The position numbers were made by a program, and so were the translations under genes. The notes below the pieces were generated by a model. The model saw nothing but the letters and a program-made list of their open reading frames with translations, did not search any database and was not told the origin of the DNA. Source: an uncultured beta proteobacterium (GTDB lineage: Bacteria; Pseudomonadota; Gammaproteobacteria; Burkholderiales; Rhodocyclaceae). From it: a stretch of 47,212 nt of DNA. The stretch covers positions 1 through 47,212 of the forward strand of contig CAIXSK010000062.1 in the NCBI GenBank assembly GCA_903922075.1, in the 5' to 3' direction. Of the stretch, positions 1 through 7,392 are shown in pieces (within the stretch, counting starts at the first letter, position 1; the number at the start of each line of letters is the position of its first letter).

Positions 1-12
1 ATCACAATTTTT

Positions 13-34
13 ACAAACGTTTACCGACGTTTGT
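13..34. promoter_or_regulatory. 22-bp perfect palindrome upstream of the first HD-GYP gene
   Basis: Two 8-bp arms, ACAAACGT and ACGTTTGT, are separated by 6 nt. The palindrome lies 45 bp upstream of the ATG at 79. No T-run follows on the plus strand, so an operator is likelier than a terminator. A -10-like TAGAAT lies at 67-72, only 6 nt before the ATG, so the transcript could have a very short leader or none. The regulator is unknown. Confidence 0.45.
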
Positions 35-78
35 TGGGAAATTGGCTACGCTTCGGAAACGCCTGCTAGAATTCCCGA

Positions 79-1284
79 ATGATCAAGCAGATTCGCACCG
101 AACAGCTCAAGCCGGGCATGTACATCCACGACCTCAATTGTGGCTGGCTCGATCATTCCTTCGTTTCCAACGCCTTTGCCGTGCGCGACCAGGCGACGGT
201 AGACAAGATCATCAGCCTGGGCATCCGCGAGCTCTACATCGACACGCTCAAGGGCGCCGATGTCTGGGAAGCCCGGCCGCAGTCCGAGGTCAATGCCGAA
301 CTCGAAAAACGCCTGCAGGAAATCGCCCAGAAGCGCGCCGAAAAGCCGGTCGTCATCGAACTGAAGGACGAAGCGGCGCGCGCCCGCCGCCTGCATGCCG
401 AAGCCAACAAGACGGCCCGGCTGGTCCTCGACGACATCCGGCTCGGCCAGAAGATCCAGATCGACCGCGTCGAACCGCTGGTCGACAACATGGTCGAGTC
501 GGTCTTCCGCCATCAGGACGCCTTGCTGCCGATGGCCCGGCTGAAGAACATCGACGACTACACCTTCGAGCACTCGGTCGGCGTCGCCGCGCTGCTGATC
601 GCCTTCGGCCGCACGCTCAAGCTGTCCAAGGAAACGATCCGCGAAATCGCCCTCGGCGGCCTGCTCCACGACATCGGCAAGGCGCACGTGCCGGAAGCCA
701 TCCTCAACAAGCCGGGCAAGCTGACCGACGACGAATTCGCCAAAATGAAATCGCATGTCAATGAAAGCCTGCGCCTGCTGCAGGGCGTGCCGGGAATCAG
801 CGAGGTGACACGCCAGGTCGTCGCCCAGCATCACGAACGCATCGACGGCAGCGGCTACCCGAACCGCCTGGCCGGTCAGGCCATTTCGCAGTATGGCCAG
901 ATGGCGGCCATTGTCGACGTCTACGACGCGATCAGTTCGGACAAAGTCTACTGCCGCGGCATGCCGCCGACCCAGGCGCTGAAGAAGCTGCTCGAATGGA
1001 GCAAGCACCACTTCGACCCGCAACTGGTCCAGACCTTCATCCGCGCCATCGGCATTTACCCGACCGGCACCCTGGTCCGCCTGGAAAGCAACCGCATGGG
1101 CGTCGTCGTCGAGCAGAACGAGAACAACCTGCTCGAACCCGTGGTCCGCATTTTTTACCACGCCGGCAAGCAGCACTACGTCCCGCCGGAACTCGTCGAT
1201 CTGTCCAAGGTGCAGGACCGTGTCGCCAGTTGCGAGAATTACGACAAATGGAAAATCGACCCCCACCAGTGGTTGCCCTCCTGA
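79..1284 (+). CDS. DUF3391 / HD-GYP domain cyclic-di-GMP phosphodiesterase
   Basis: This 401-aa cytoplasmic protein has an N-terminal DUF3391 region (about residues 1-135, beginning MIKQIRTEQLKPGMYIHDL) and a C-terminal HD-GYP domain (about 150-340). Metal-binding and catalytic motifs are complete: HD at H197/D198 in LLHDIGK, HHE at 251-253, and GYP at 259-261. The family hydrolyses cyclic di-GMP, usually to GMP or pGpG, favouring motility over biofilm. No receiver or membrane segment is seen, so input must come through DUF3391 or a partner. Its 3' end overlaps the next ORF, and a paralogue with a broken HD motif follows at 1894. Family assignment is firm; activity is inferred from the intact motifs. 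Confidence 0.93.
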   Translation: MIKQIRTEQLKPGMYIHDLNCGWLDHSFVSNAFAVRDQATVDKIISLGIRELYIDTLKGADVWEARPQSEVNAELEKRLQEIAQKRAEKPVVIELKDEAARARRLHAEANKTARLVLDDIRLGQKIQIDRVEPLVDNMVESVFRHQDALLPMARLKNIDDYTFEHSVGVAALLIAFGRTLKLSKETIREIALGGLLHDIGKAHVPEAILNKPGKLTDDEFAKMKSHVNESLRLLQGVPGISEVTRQVVAQHHERIDGSGYPNRLAGQAISQYGQMAAIVDVYDAISSDKVYCRGMPPTQALKKLLEWSKHHFDPQLVQTFIRAIGIYPTGTLVRLESNRMGVVVEQNENNLLEPVVRIFYHAGKQHYVPPELVDLSKVQDRVASCENYDKWKIDPHQWLPS

Positions 1285-1880
1285 GCCTGCTGCTCGCGCT
1301 GCCGGTCACCGCGCTGGCCGCCGATGCTGGCCGCGAGGTCGCCTGGCAGGAGCGCCTGGGCCGGGCTGCGGCGATGCAGGAAGAGAGCAGGGCCATGCAT
1401 GGCGCAGCGAGCAAGTTGCTCGAACAGAAAAACCTCGAATGCGCCAAGGACTTCCTGGTCAATGCCTGCCGCCACGAGGCCCACCAGACCTACCTGAAGA
1501 GCAGCCGCGAGGCCCATCGCCTCGAAAACGACGGCAAGGCCCTCGCCCGCGAAGTGAAGAATGAACAGGCGGCGGAGCGCCGCCAGCGCGTGGTCGACGA
1601 GGCGCCGCAACGCGAAACGGAGCGCCACGAGCGCGCGGCGGAAATCGCGGCGGCCCGTCAGGCGGCCGAGCGCAAGGCGGAAAAAGCGCGGGTCGACAAG
1701 GCGCGCCAGGCCGCCAATGGCGAGCGGCGCAAGGCGCGCGAGGCCGAGAAGCTGCGCCGCAAGCAGGCCGCGCACCAAGCCCGGGTAGCCGAAAAGAAGC
1801 GGGAGGCGGCGCAGCGGGCCGAGAGCGAAGCCAGGCGTCGGGCCGGGCAAGAAGCGGCCAAGGCTGCGGCGAACCGGTAA
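1248..1880 (+). CDS. Secreted charged coiled-coil protein, function unknown
   Basis: This 210-aa protein starts at the ATG at 1248, inside the end of the HD-GYP gene (37-nt overlap), because a clear Sec signal peptide begins there (hydrophobic core VALLSLLLALPVTALAA, probable cleavage after ALA). The longer ORF from 996 would bury that signal. The mature part has a short segment with two cysteines (NLECAKDFLVNAC), then about 130 residues almost wholly Ala/Arg/Glu/Lys, predicted as one long helix or coiled coil. It lies between two HD-GYP paralogues in the same direction, 13 nt before the second. No enzymatic motif is visible; a periplasmic structural or adaptor role is only a guess. Similar proteins often appear as hypothetical in betaproteobacteria. 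Confidence 0.7.
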   Translation: MENRPPPVVALLSLLLALPVTALAADAGREVAWQERLGRAAAMQEESRAMHGAASKLLEQKNLECAKDFLVNACRHEAHQTYLKSSREAHRLENDGKALAREVKNEQAAERRQRVVDEAPQRETERHERAAEIAAARQAAERKAEKARVDKARQAANGERRKAREAEKLRRKQAAHQARVAEKKREAAQRAESEARRRAGQEAAKAAANR

Positions 1881-1893
1881 CAGCCAGCCCACC

Positions 1894-3108
1894 ATGATCC
1901 GCAAGCTCACCATCGACCAGTTGCTGCCCGGCATGTATGTCGTGGACCTGCACAAGCGCTGGCTCGACCATTCGCTGTGGATCAAGCGCTTCGCCGTGCG
2001 CGACGAGGCGCACATCTGGAAACTGCGGGAAGAGGGCATCAGCGAAGTCAGCATCGATACCGACAAGGGCATCGATCTGCCGCCGACGCCGATCGCCCGC
2101 ATCAACGAGGTCGAGCGGCGGATCAAGTCGCTGGCCGAGATCAAGGCCGAAGTGCCGCGCACGGTCTCGCTCGGCGAGGAGCGCCGGCGCGCCACCCGGC
2201 TGCTCGGCGAAGCCAGCGGCACGGTCAGCCTGCTGATGCTCTCCGCCCGGGCCGGCCAGCACGTCGATGCGGCGCACCTTGAGCCGATCATCGGCAAGAT
2301 GATGGAATCGGTGATCCGCAACCCCGATGCCCTGGTGCCGCTGGCCCGCCTCAAACGCCAGGAAGCCTACGCCAGCGAACACGCCGTGGCGACGGCCGCG
2401 CTGATCATCGCCTTCGGCCGCCAGCAGGGCATGCCCGAACCCGAAATCGAAAAGCTGGCGCTCGGCACCATGGTCAAGGACATCGGCCAGTCGGCCCTCG
2501 ATTCGCGGCTGATCACCAAGCCCGGCATGCTGTCCAAGGCCGAGTATTCCATCGTCCAGAGCCACGTCGAGGAAGGCCTGGCCGTGCTCGAAGCCACCTC
2601 GCGGCTGGCCGAGACCTCGGTCGCCGTCGTCCTCGAACACCACGAACGCTACAACGGCTGCGGCTACCCCTACCGGATGGCCGGCGACGATATCTCGGTC
2701 GCCGGCCGCATGGCCGCCATCGTCGACACCTACGACGCGATGACCTCGGCGCGCCCCTACCGCGCCGCCATGGCGCCGTCGCACGCCCTGCGCCAACTCT
2801 ACGACGAGAGCGGCACCCAATACGATCCGGCACTGGTCGCTGCCTTCATCAAGACCGTCGGCATCTACCCGGTCGGCACCCTGGTCCGGCTCGAAAGCGG
2901 GCATCTCGCCGTCGTCGAGCAGCTCCACCCCGACAACATGCTGACCCCCATCGTCCGCGTCATCTACCACACCGGTCGCCGGCAATACGTCACGGAACCG
3001 GTCGAAGTCGACCTGGCGCGCAAGATCGGCAACCACTACGGACTGATCGTCCGCGCCGAAAGCTACGAGCAATGGGGCATCAGCCCCCTGCGCTGGCAAC
3101 CTGCCTGA
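1894..3108 (+). CDS. DUF3391 / HD-GYP paralogue with degenerate HD motif
   Basis: This 404-aa protein has the same layout as the 79-1284 product: DUF3391 (MIRKLTIDQLLPGMYVVDLHKRW), then HD-GYP. The HD motif reads VKDIGQ, so the metal-ligand His is Lys195 (D196 is kept) and the following Lys is Gln199. HHE (249-251) and GYP (257-259) remain. Loss of the HD histidine normally removes a metal ligand, so the protein is probably inactive or altered, and may act as a c-di-GMP sensor or a regulator of its paralogue. It is 13 nt downstream of the coiled-coil gene, suggesting a three-gene operon. Its 3' end overlaps convergent mutY by 29 bp. Confidence 0.92.
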   Translation: MIRKLTIDQLLPGMYVVDLHKRWLDHSLWIKRFAVRDEAHIWKLREEGISEVSIDTDKGIDLPPTPIARINEVERRIKSLAEIKAEVPRTVSLGEERRRATRLLGEASGTVSLLMLSARAGQHVDAAHLEPIIGKMMESVIRNPDALVPLARLKRQEAYASEHAVATAALIIAFGRQQGMPEPEIEKLALGTMVKDIGQSALDSRLITKPGMLSKAEYSIVQSHVEEGLAVLEATSRLAETSVAVVLEHHERYNGCGYPYRMAGDDISVAGRMAAIVDTYDAMTSARPYRAAMAPSHALRQLYDESGTQYDPALVAAFIKTVGIYPVGTLVRLESGHLAVVEQLHPDNMLTPIVRVIYHTGRRQYVTEPVEVDLARKIGNHYGLIVRAESYEQWGISPLRWQPA

Positions 3109-4117
3109 TCAACTTCCTGATCGGCGTCGGCACCCCGGCGTCGGCGGCACGGGCAATCGCCACCCACTCAAAGCCGCTTTCGGCCACCCCGGACTGGGGA
3201 GAGACCCGGCACAACACCGGTTCCAGGGTTAGCCGGAAATGCGTGAAGGCGTGTTTGAGCGCAGGCAGATTTCGCGTTTCCCTGAGCTGCAGGCCCAGTC
3301 GGGCCGCCACCGCGGCCGGCTCGCCTTCCGGCGGCACCAGCAGTCCGCCCCACAGCCCGGCCGGCGGGCGGCGCTCGAACAGCAGGCGCTGGCCGTCGGA
3401 GAACAGCACGAAGGTCGCGCTGCGTTCCGGCACCTTGGCGCGTGGCCTGGCGGTTGGCAACTCGGCCTGCCGGCCCTCGCGCCGAGCAACGCAGCCGGCG
3501 GCCACCGGACAATCGGCGCAGCGCGGCCGACTACGCGTGCATAGCGTCGCCCCCAAGTCCATCAGCCCCTGCGTATAGACCTCGATGTCGCCATCCGGCA
3601 GCAGCGACTCGGCCAGCGCCCAAAGCCGGCGGTCGATGGCTGTGGAGCCAGGAAAACCATCGACGCCGAACTGTCGGCACAGCACCCGCTTGACGTTGCC
3701 GTCGAGAATCGCCGCCCGGCGCCCGAAAGCGAAAGCCGCGATGGCCGCCGCCGTGGACCGGCCGATGCCGGGCAGGGCGGCCAGCACCTCGACCGAATCG
3801 GGAAATTTGCCGCCATGCGCCGCGGCAAGCTGCTGCGCGCAGCGATGCAGGTTGCGCGCCCGGGCGTAATAACCGAGCCCGGCCCAATGCTCGATCACCG
3901 CCTCGACCGGCGCCGACGCCAGCGCCCGCACATCGGGAAAGCTGTCGAGAAAACGCGCGTAATAGGGGATCACCGTGCTGACCTGCGTCTGCTGCAGCAT
4001 GATCTCCGACAGCCAGATGCGATAAGGATCGCGGGTCCTCTGCCAGGGCAGGTCATGGCGGCCGGCCACCTTCTGCCAGGCGATCAGTTGTTCGGTGAAA
4101 GGGTTGATAGCGATCAA
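3080..4117 (-). CDS. mutY: Adenine DNA glycosylase MutY
   Basis: MutY removes adenine mispaired with 8-oxoguanine in base excision repair. From the chosen TTG start the protein is 345 aa. The HhH-GPD domain carries catalytic E38 (LSEIMLQQTQ), helix-hairpin-helix LPGIGRSTAAAI (115-126) and catalytic D139 (ILDGNVKRVL). A 4Fe-4S loop of C-X6-C-X2-C-X5-C follows (C193, C200, C203, C209). The C-terminal part is the NUDIX-like 8-oxoG recognition domain. The ORF track extends upstream to 4699, but that extension is antisense to the flavin reductase gene and has no family similarity. No ATG fits before residue 40, so TTG at 4117 (LIAINPFTEQL) is the best start. The 3' end overlaps the convergent HD-GYP gene. 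Confidence 0.93.
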   Translation of the reverse strand: MIAINPFTEQLIAWQKVAGRHDLPWQRTRDPYRIWLSEIMLQQTQVSTVIPYYARFLDSFPDVRALASAPVEAVIEHWAGLGYYARARNLHRCAQQLAAAHGGKFPDSVEVLAALPGIGRSTAAAIAAFAFGRRAAILDGNVKRVLCRQFGVDGFPGSTAIDRRLWALAESLLPDGDIEVYTQGLMDLGATLCTRSRPRCADCPVAAGCVARREGRQAELPTARPRAKVPERSATFVLFSDGQRLLFERRPPAGLWGGLLVPPEGEPAAVAARLGLQLRETRNLPALKHAFTHFRLTLEPVLCRVSPQSGVAESGFEWVAIARAADAGVPTPIRKLIRQVASAGG

Positions 4118-4125
4118 ATTCTGTC

Positions 4126-4154
4126 TCGACGCAAGCTGCGGGAGCACGGATAAT
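4126..4154 (+). promoter_or_regulatory. Putative sigma70 promoter for the flavin reductase gene
   Basis: A -10-like GATAAT (4149-4154) follows TCGACG (4126-4131) with a 17-bp spacer, in the 69-bp gap between divergent mutY and the flavin reductase gene. The match to consensus is moderate. Confidence 0.35.
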
Positions 4155-4186
4155 ACGGCCTCTTTTCCTCCCGGCCTACGCCCCCG

Positions 4187-4687
4187 ATGACCCAGCCGCA
4201 ACACGACAGCCGCGCCCTGCGCAACGCCCTTGGCCGCTTCGCCACCGGGGTTGCCGTCGTCACGGCCATCGATCCGGACGGCCACCCGATCGGCCTGACC
4301 GTCAATTCCTTCGCGGCCGTCTCGCTCGACCCGGCGCTTGTCCTCTGGTGCCTGGACAACAGCTCGCACAACCTCGAAGCCTTCCGCCGCGCCAGCCACC
4401 ACGCCATCAACATCCTGGCCGCCGACCAGCAGGACATCTCCAACCGCTTCGCCACCTGGCCCGCCGACCGCTTCGCCGGCCTGCCCTGGCACCCCGGCGC
4501 TGGCGGCGCACCGCTCTTCCCCGGCTGCTGTGCCACCTTCGAAGTCGCCAACGAAACCGCCCACGCCGGCGGCGACCACACCATCTTTGTCGGCCGCATC
4601 GAACGCTTCGGCGAACGCGTCGATCTCGCCCCGCTGCTCTACCACGCCGGCCGCTACGCCTTCCTCGCCGACGCCCAGGACGATTGA
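4187..4687 (+). CDS. Flavin reductase-like domain protein (FMN-binding split barrel)
   Basis: This 166-aa protein matches the flavin reductase domain seen in HpaC-type reductase partners of two-component monooxygenases: ALRNALGRFATGVAVVTA at the N-terminus, then GLTVNSFAAVSLDPALVLWCLD (the FMN-binding strand and loop) and a late GDHTIFVGRIE strand. It probably reduces FMN or FAD with NAD(P)H and hands the flavin to an oxygenase, which is not in this window, so the partner is unknown. It is divergent from mutY with 69 bp between starts. The stop codon overlaps the -35 box of the downstream tRNA promoter, so the two are packed tightly but transcribed separately. Confidence 0.85.
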   Translation: MTQPQHDSRALRNALGRFATGVAVVTAIDPDGHPIGLTVNSFAAVSLDPALVLWCLDNSSHNLEAFRRASHHAINILAADQQDISNRFATWPADRFAGLPWHPGAGGAPLFPGCCATFEVANETAHAGGDHTIFVGRIERFGERVDLAPLLYHAGRYAFLADAQDD

Positions 4688-4712
4688 ACCGGGCGCCATC
4701 TGCGCTTAGAAT
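4684..4712 (+). promoter_or_regulatory. sigma70 promoter of tRNA-Gly
   Basis: TTGAAC (4684-4689), a 17-bp spacer and TAGAAT (4707-4712) form a near-consensus promoter. Initiation is expected near 4719, about 11 nt before the mature tRNA. The -35 box overlaps the stop codon of the upstream gene. Confidence 0.7.
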
Positions 4713-4729
4713 GCAGCCTCTTGCCCAGA

Positions 4730-4803
4730 GCGGGCGTCGTATAATGGTAATACCCTAGCTTCCCAAGCTAGAGCCGTGGGTTCGATTCCCATCGCCCGCT
4801 CCA
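4730..4803 (+). tRNA. tRNA-Gly (anticodon CCC)
   Basis: This is a 74-nt cloverleaf with encoded CCA. The acceptor arms GCGGGCG and CGCCCGC pair fully, with a T discriminator before CCA. The anticodon arm is CTAGC-TTCCCAA-GCTAG, giving anticodon CCC (reads GGG). The T-arm contains GTGGG-TTCGATT-CCCAT. The gene is the attachment landmark for the Tn7-like element, which starts 28 bp beyond the CCA end. The tRNA is intact, so the host keeps it. Confidence 0.97.
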
Positions 4804-4826
4804 CATCGAATACTCGCAGGTCGTTG

Positions 4827-4831
4827 ATCTG
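4827..4831. repeat. Left copy of the 5-bp target-site duplication (ATCTG)
   Basis: ATCTG directly precedes the TGTGCC terminus of the transposon and recurs directly after the other terminus (33736-33740). Five base pairs is the duplication length of Tn7-family transposition. Confidence 0.93.
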
Positions 4832-4907
4832 TGTGCCGTTAAGCATAAAGTGTCCGCCCGGACAGCTTATGCTTTATTTCCCGATAAGACACATTTTGCT
4901 TTATCGG
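4832..4907. repeat. tRNA-proximal transposon end with three TnsB-like sites
   Basis: Terminal site P1 (4832-4855) begins TGTGCCGTTAAGCATAA. Site P2 (4860-4879) reads GGACAGCTTATGCTTTATTT on the plus strand. Site P3 (4881-4907) runs from CCGATAAGACA to TTTATCGG. P1 faces outward, whereas P2 and P3 point the opposite way, in the same orientation as the sites of the distal end. P1 and P2 together form an imperfect hairpin followed by TTTATTT. These sites should bind the TnsB half of the transposase. Confidence 0.85.
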
Positions 4908-4959
4908 AAATTTATGGCTGTCGTCAGACGGTTTTCCCGGGCCCCCAAGCACCAGACGT

Positions 4960-4985
4960 AAAAAAACCGGCCATGTAGCCGGTTC
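4960..4985 (-). terminator. Rho-independent terminator of the tnsAB-tnsC-tniQ operon
   Basis: Read on the minus strand, AACCGGC-TACATG-GCCGGTT is followed by a T-run. It lies 24 nt beyond the tniQ stop and inside the transposon end, so it stops transposase transcripts before the tRNA gene. Confidence 0.85.
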
Positions 4986-5009
4986 TTTGTACATTTCGAA
5001 TTTGTTCGG

Positions 5010-6347
5010 TTATTTTGCGGCTTCAGACTCGAAATCTGGCCTCATCAGGTGACTTTGTACGTCCTTGAGATTCAGGAGGAGATTGCTCAAGGGCGCCAGA
5101 ATTGGAGCTGGCACCCGGGCGATGACCTCACGTAGGGTGACCGACTTTCCCTCTGCCCAAATATCAATGCAAGCCTGCTCGAGATGCGGCCATGCATTGA
5201 CAACATGTTCATCCTGACGCCGGCGTAGATAGTCCTTCCAGCGCTCGCCGAGTTGCCGAGTGAGCATATTCGCGCGTAGATACAGCAGTCTGGTATCGAT
5301 ATTTAGTCGCTGTGCTGCCTCTCGCACGGTGATTGGCGTCGGCAACACAAGAAATGCCTGGAGTTGGTTTTCAATTTCTGTCCAGTTTCGCTCACGCTTC
5401 ACCGTGCGAGTTCGTGGTTTGGGCTGGGGCAGGTTCAGAACTAGCTGAGGCTCAATTTGCGGGCACACCCACGTCGATAAATCTCCGCTCAAAAGCTGTG
5501 TCAGGCTGGCTCCACTGTGAGCTGCAATCTTTAGGCTGGCCTTCAGGGTTGGTGTGCCATCACCCTTCAACCAGTTGTGGACAGTGCTTTTGGCGACGCC
5601 AATACGTCGAGCGAAGAGAGCACTTTGCCCGTTGTCCATCTCCTCGATGATTTGCGATATTGCATTGATGAGGTTGTCGCGCGTTGGTGTGCTCGCCAAA
5701 GTTTGCTGAGCATGAACCAACTCACCAATTTGCCGTGCGGCCCATCGTTCAGCAGGGTCGATTGTGGTAGTAGCTGGCATTTCCCCCGCTTTCCCAAGGA
5801 ACTCTCCACAATGAGTGCACCAGCCGGGAACTACATAGGCAGCGGTATGACGAATATTGTCTTTACCGCAATGAGGGCAATGTGTCTCGAGCGAGCAAGC
5901 GTGTCGCGAACAAACGGAAACCTCAGCAGACTCCCAAGCCAGGCGGAAATAGGGTTCCCGGCCTTGTGCAAGGTCCTCGGCAAAGCAGGAAGGACAGAAT
6001 TGGCCTCGCGTGACGATGGAAAGGCCACTTCGGGAAATGACGTATTGCCATGGCAGGAAGGTTAATTTGTCCAGGTTCGGGACAGCGGTGAGTTCTGACA
6101 GAGCGGCCGACCAGGTTTCAGCCGACTCACAAGTGCTAGCCAATCGCCGTTGGTGCCAGTCGAATTGCTGGCTGACATCGTGCTCGATACGTTGTGCAAT
6201 CGAGCGCGAGAGCGCCAAGGTGGATACCGAGTGAGATACTGCGAGCCGGCAGAAGTAGCTGGGTAGGCTTTCAACATCGCCGGTGCCTTCGCCCAAAGGT
6301 TGAAGGGCATGCAACTCGGAGCGTGGGTTGTTGAGCACGGAATTCAT
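5010..6347 (-). CDS. tniQ: TniQ/TnsD-family target-site selection protein
   Basis: This 445-aa protein has an N-terminal TniQ domain (LPSYFCRLAVSHSVSTLALS) with a zinc-ribbon region: CPSC near residue 120, CSRH and CPHCG near 150-160, CTHCG near 180. A helix-turn-helix follows (ARRIGVAKSTVHNWLKGDG, about 245-265), then a C-terminal region with another HTH-like segment (TVREAAQRLNIDTRLLYLRA). The size is close to TnsD, which binds a fixed chromosomal site and recruits TnsC, rather than to the short TniQ of CRISPR-associated elements. The gene overlaps tnsC by 4 nt (ATGA) and is last in the operon. Given where the element sits, the inferred target is the tRNA-Gly gene; the sequence does not prove the DNA contact. 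Confidence 0.9.
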   Translation of the reverse strand: MNSVLNNPRSELHALQPLGEGTGDVESLPSYFCRLAVSHSVSTLALSRSIAQRIEHDVSQQFDWHQRRLASTCESAETWSAALSELTAVPNLDKLTFLPWQYVISRSGLSIVTRGQFCPSCFAEDLAQGREPYFRLAWESAEVSVCSRHACSLETHCPHCGKDNIRHTAAYVVPGWCTHCGEFLGKAGEMPATTTIDPAERWAARQIGELVHAQQTLASTPTRDNLINAISQIIEEMDNGQSALFARRIGVAKSTVHNWLKGDGTPTLKASLKIAAHSGASLTQLLSGDLSTWVCPQIEPQLVLNLPQPKPRTRTVKRERNWTEIENQLQAFLVLPTPITVREAAQRLNIDTRLLYLRANMLTRQLGERWKDYLRRRQDEHVVNAWPHLEQACIDIWAEGKSVTLREVIARVPAPILAPLSNLLLNLKDVQSHLMRPDFESEAAK

Positions 6348-7384
6348 GCGGCCTCCCGGGTACGGTGCGGCTTGGCCGTCTTGATGGGCGGCAAATTCCG
6401 GGTCAGGCTCGGATTGATAGCGGCCTCACCCTCGAGAATTTCCTCAAGGATTCGGGTTCTCTGGGCATCGGTCAGCAGGGCGCGCTCCAATGCTTTAACC
6501 GTCCATCGCCCATCGGCTTCTGCAAACCTGGCGGCGCGCGTCAGAACGCTGCTCAAGGTGCCGACGCAACCCAGCGTGTTCTCGTGGAGCGCCTGGGCAT
6601 ATTGAACCAGCTGGTCGCCCCACACATGCGGGAGTACAGACTGAAACTTTTGCACGCAGGCGGTGAATGCCAATACATCTTCGGGACGGTCCTGTCGGTA
6701 ACGCTCGCAGTGCACAACGTGAATGCGCCGTGCCAATTGCCCAGAGAGTGAAACTAGCTGGTAAAGGTCATACGAGCCCACCATGACTATCTGGGAGCAT
6801 CCCTTGTTGGCCAAAGATTTCAACGTGTCCAACTGGATTTCAAGGCGGCTCCGCCGCGTTTGACGAATGATGTGTGCTGCCTCGTCGATGACGACAAAGC
6901 GCGTATCACGTTCCTTCAGGCAGCGCTCTACCGCGGTCCGCAGGCCCGCCAATCCACCAGGGCTGATTCCGCGCGGGCGGACCATTTTCCCTGTGGTTGG
7001 GTCAATCCCATACGCAACTTTTGGGGCACTCAAATCTTCCCCAAGTTCGGCAAGTGCCTGGGTATAAAACAGGCGCCAGGAGAAATCATCCTCGCCCGAT
7101 GACGGGGCCTCTACATAGACAGCAGGAATCAATCCCGCATCCTTATTCATCTCGGAGGTGGCCCCTTCCAAGGCCTGTTCGACCATGTAGCGGGCCAATG
7201 TGGTTTTGCCTGCCCCGGTCGGGCCAATCACGAGCAGGATGCTGTCCTGGCTGCCCGGGTAAATCAGGGTATTGAGCTCATCAATGACCTGCTTGATGCG
7301 GGTGTGTTTGATGCGCAGGTTCAGCAGAGATTCGGCTGAGGCGGGAACCGGCGTCAAGGCGGGTTGAGAAGGTTTGTGAATCAT
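6344..7384 (-). CDS. tnsC: TnsC/TniB-family AAA+ ATPase, transposition regulator
   Basis: This 346-aa AAA+ ATPase has Walker A GPTGAGKTTLARYM (near residues 54-67) and Walker B RFVVIDEAAHII (near 162-173). The N-terminal stretch LLNLRIKHTRIKQVIDELNTLIYPG resembles the TniB/TnsC start. In this family the ATPase assembles on target DNA marked by TniQ/TnsD, activates the transposase and takes part in target immunity. The start is 8 nt after the tnsAB stop; the stop overlaps the tniQ start by 4 nt. With no TnsE present, the operon appears built for TniQ-directed insertion only. Confidence 0.92.
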   Translation of the reverse strand: MIHKPSQPALTPVPASAESLLNLRIKHTRIKQVIDELNTLIYPGSQDSILLVIGPTGAGKTTLARYMVEQALEGATSEMNKDAGLIPAVYVEAPSSGEDDFSWRLFYTQALAELGEDLSAPKVAYGIDPTTGKMVRPRGISPGGLAGLRTAVERCLKERDTRFVVIDEAAHIIRQTRRSRLEIQLDTLKSLANKGCSQIVMVGSYDLYQLVSLSGQLARRIHVVHCERYRQDRPEDVLAFTACVQKFQSVLPHVWGDQLVQYAQALHENTLGCVGTLSSVLTRAARFAEADGRWTVKALERALLTDAQRTRILEEILEGEAAINPSLTRNLPPIKTAKPHRTREAA

Positions 7385-7392
7385 AGGTCACC

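Noticed and set aside
46-1266. 406-aa minus-strand ORF opposite the first HD-GYP gene (and the 546-aa ORF 1459-3099)
   Set aside because: Antisense shadows of high-GC genes; translations lack domain patterns, while the plus-strand frames are clear HD-GYP proteins.
4118-4699. N-terminal extension of mutY to 539 aa
   Set aside because: The extra 190 residues are antisense to the flavin reductase gene and have no MutY similarity.
4730-4803. tRNA as attachment site of a tyrosine-integrase island
   Set aside because: No integrase gene and no repeat of the tRNA 3' end; instead a 5-bp duplication and Tn7-type termini.
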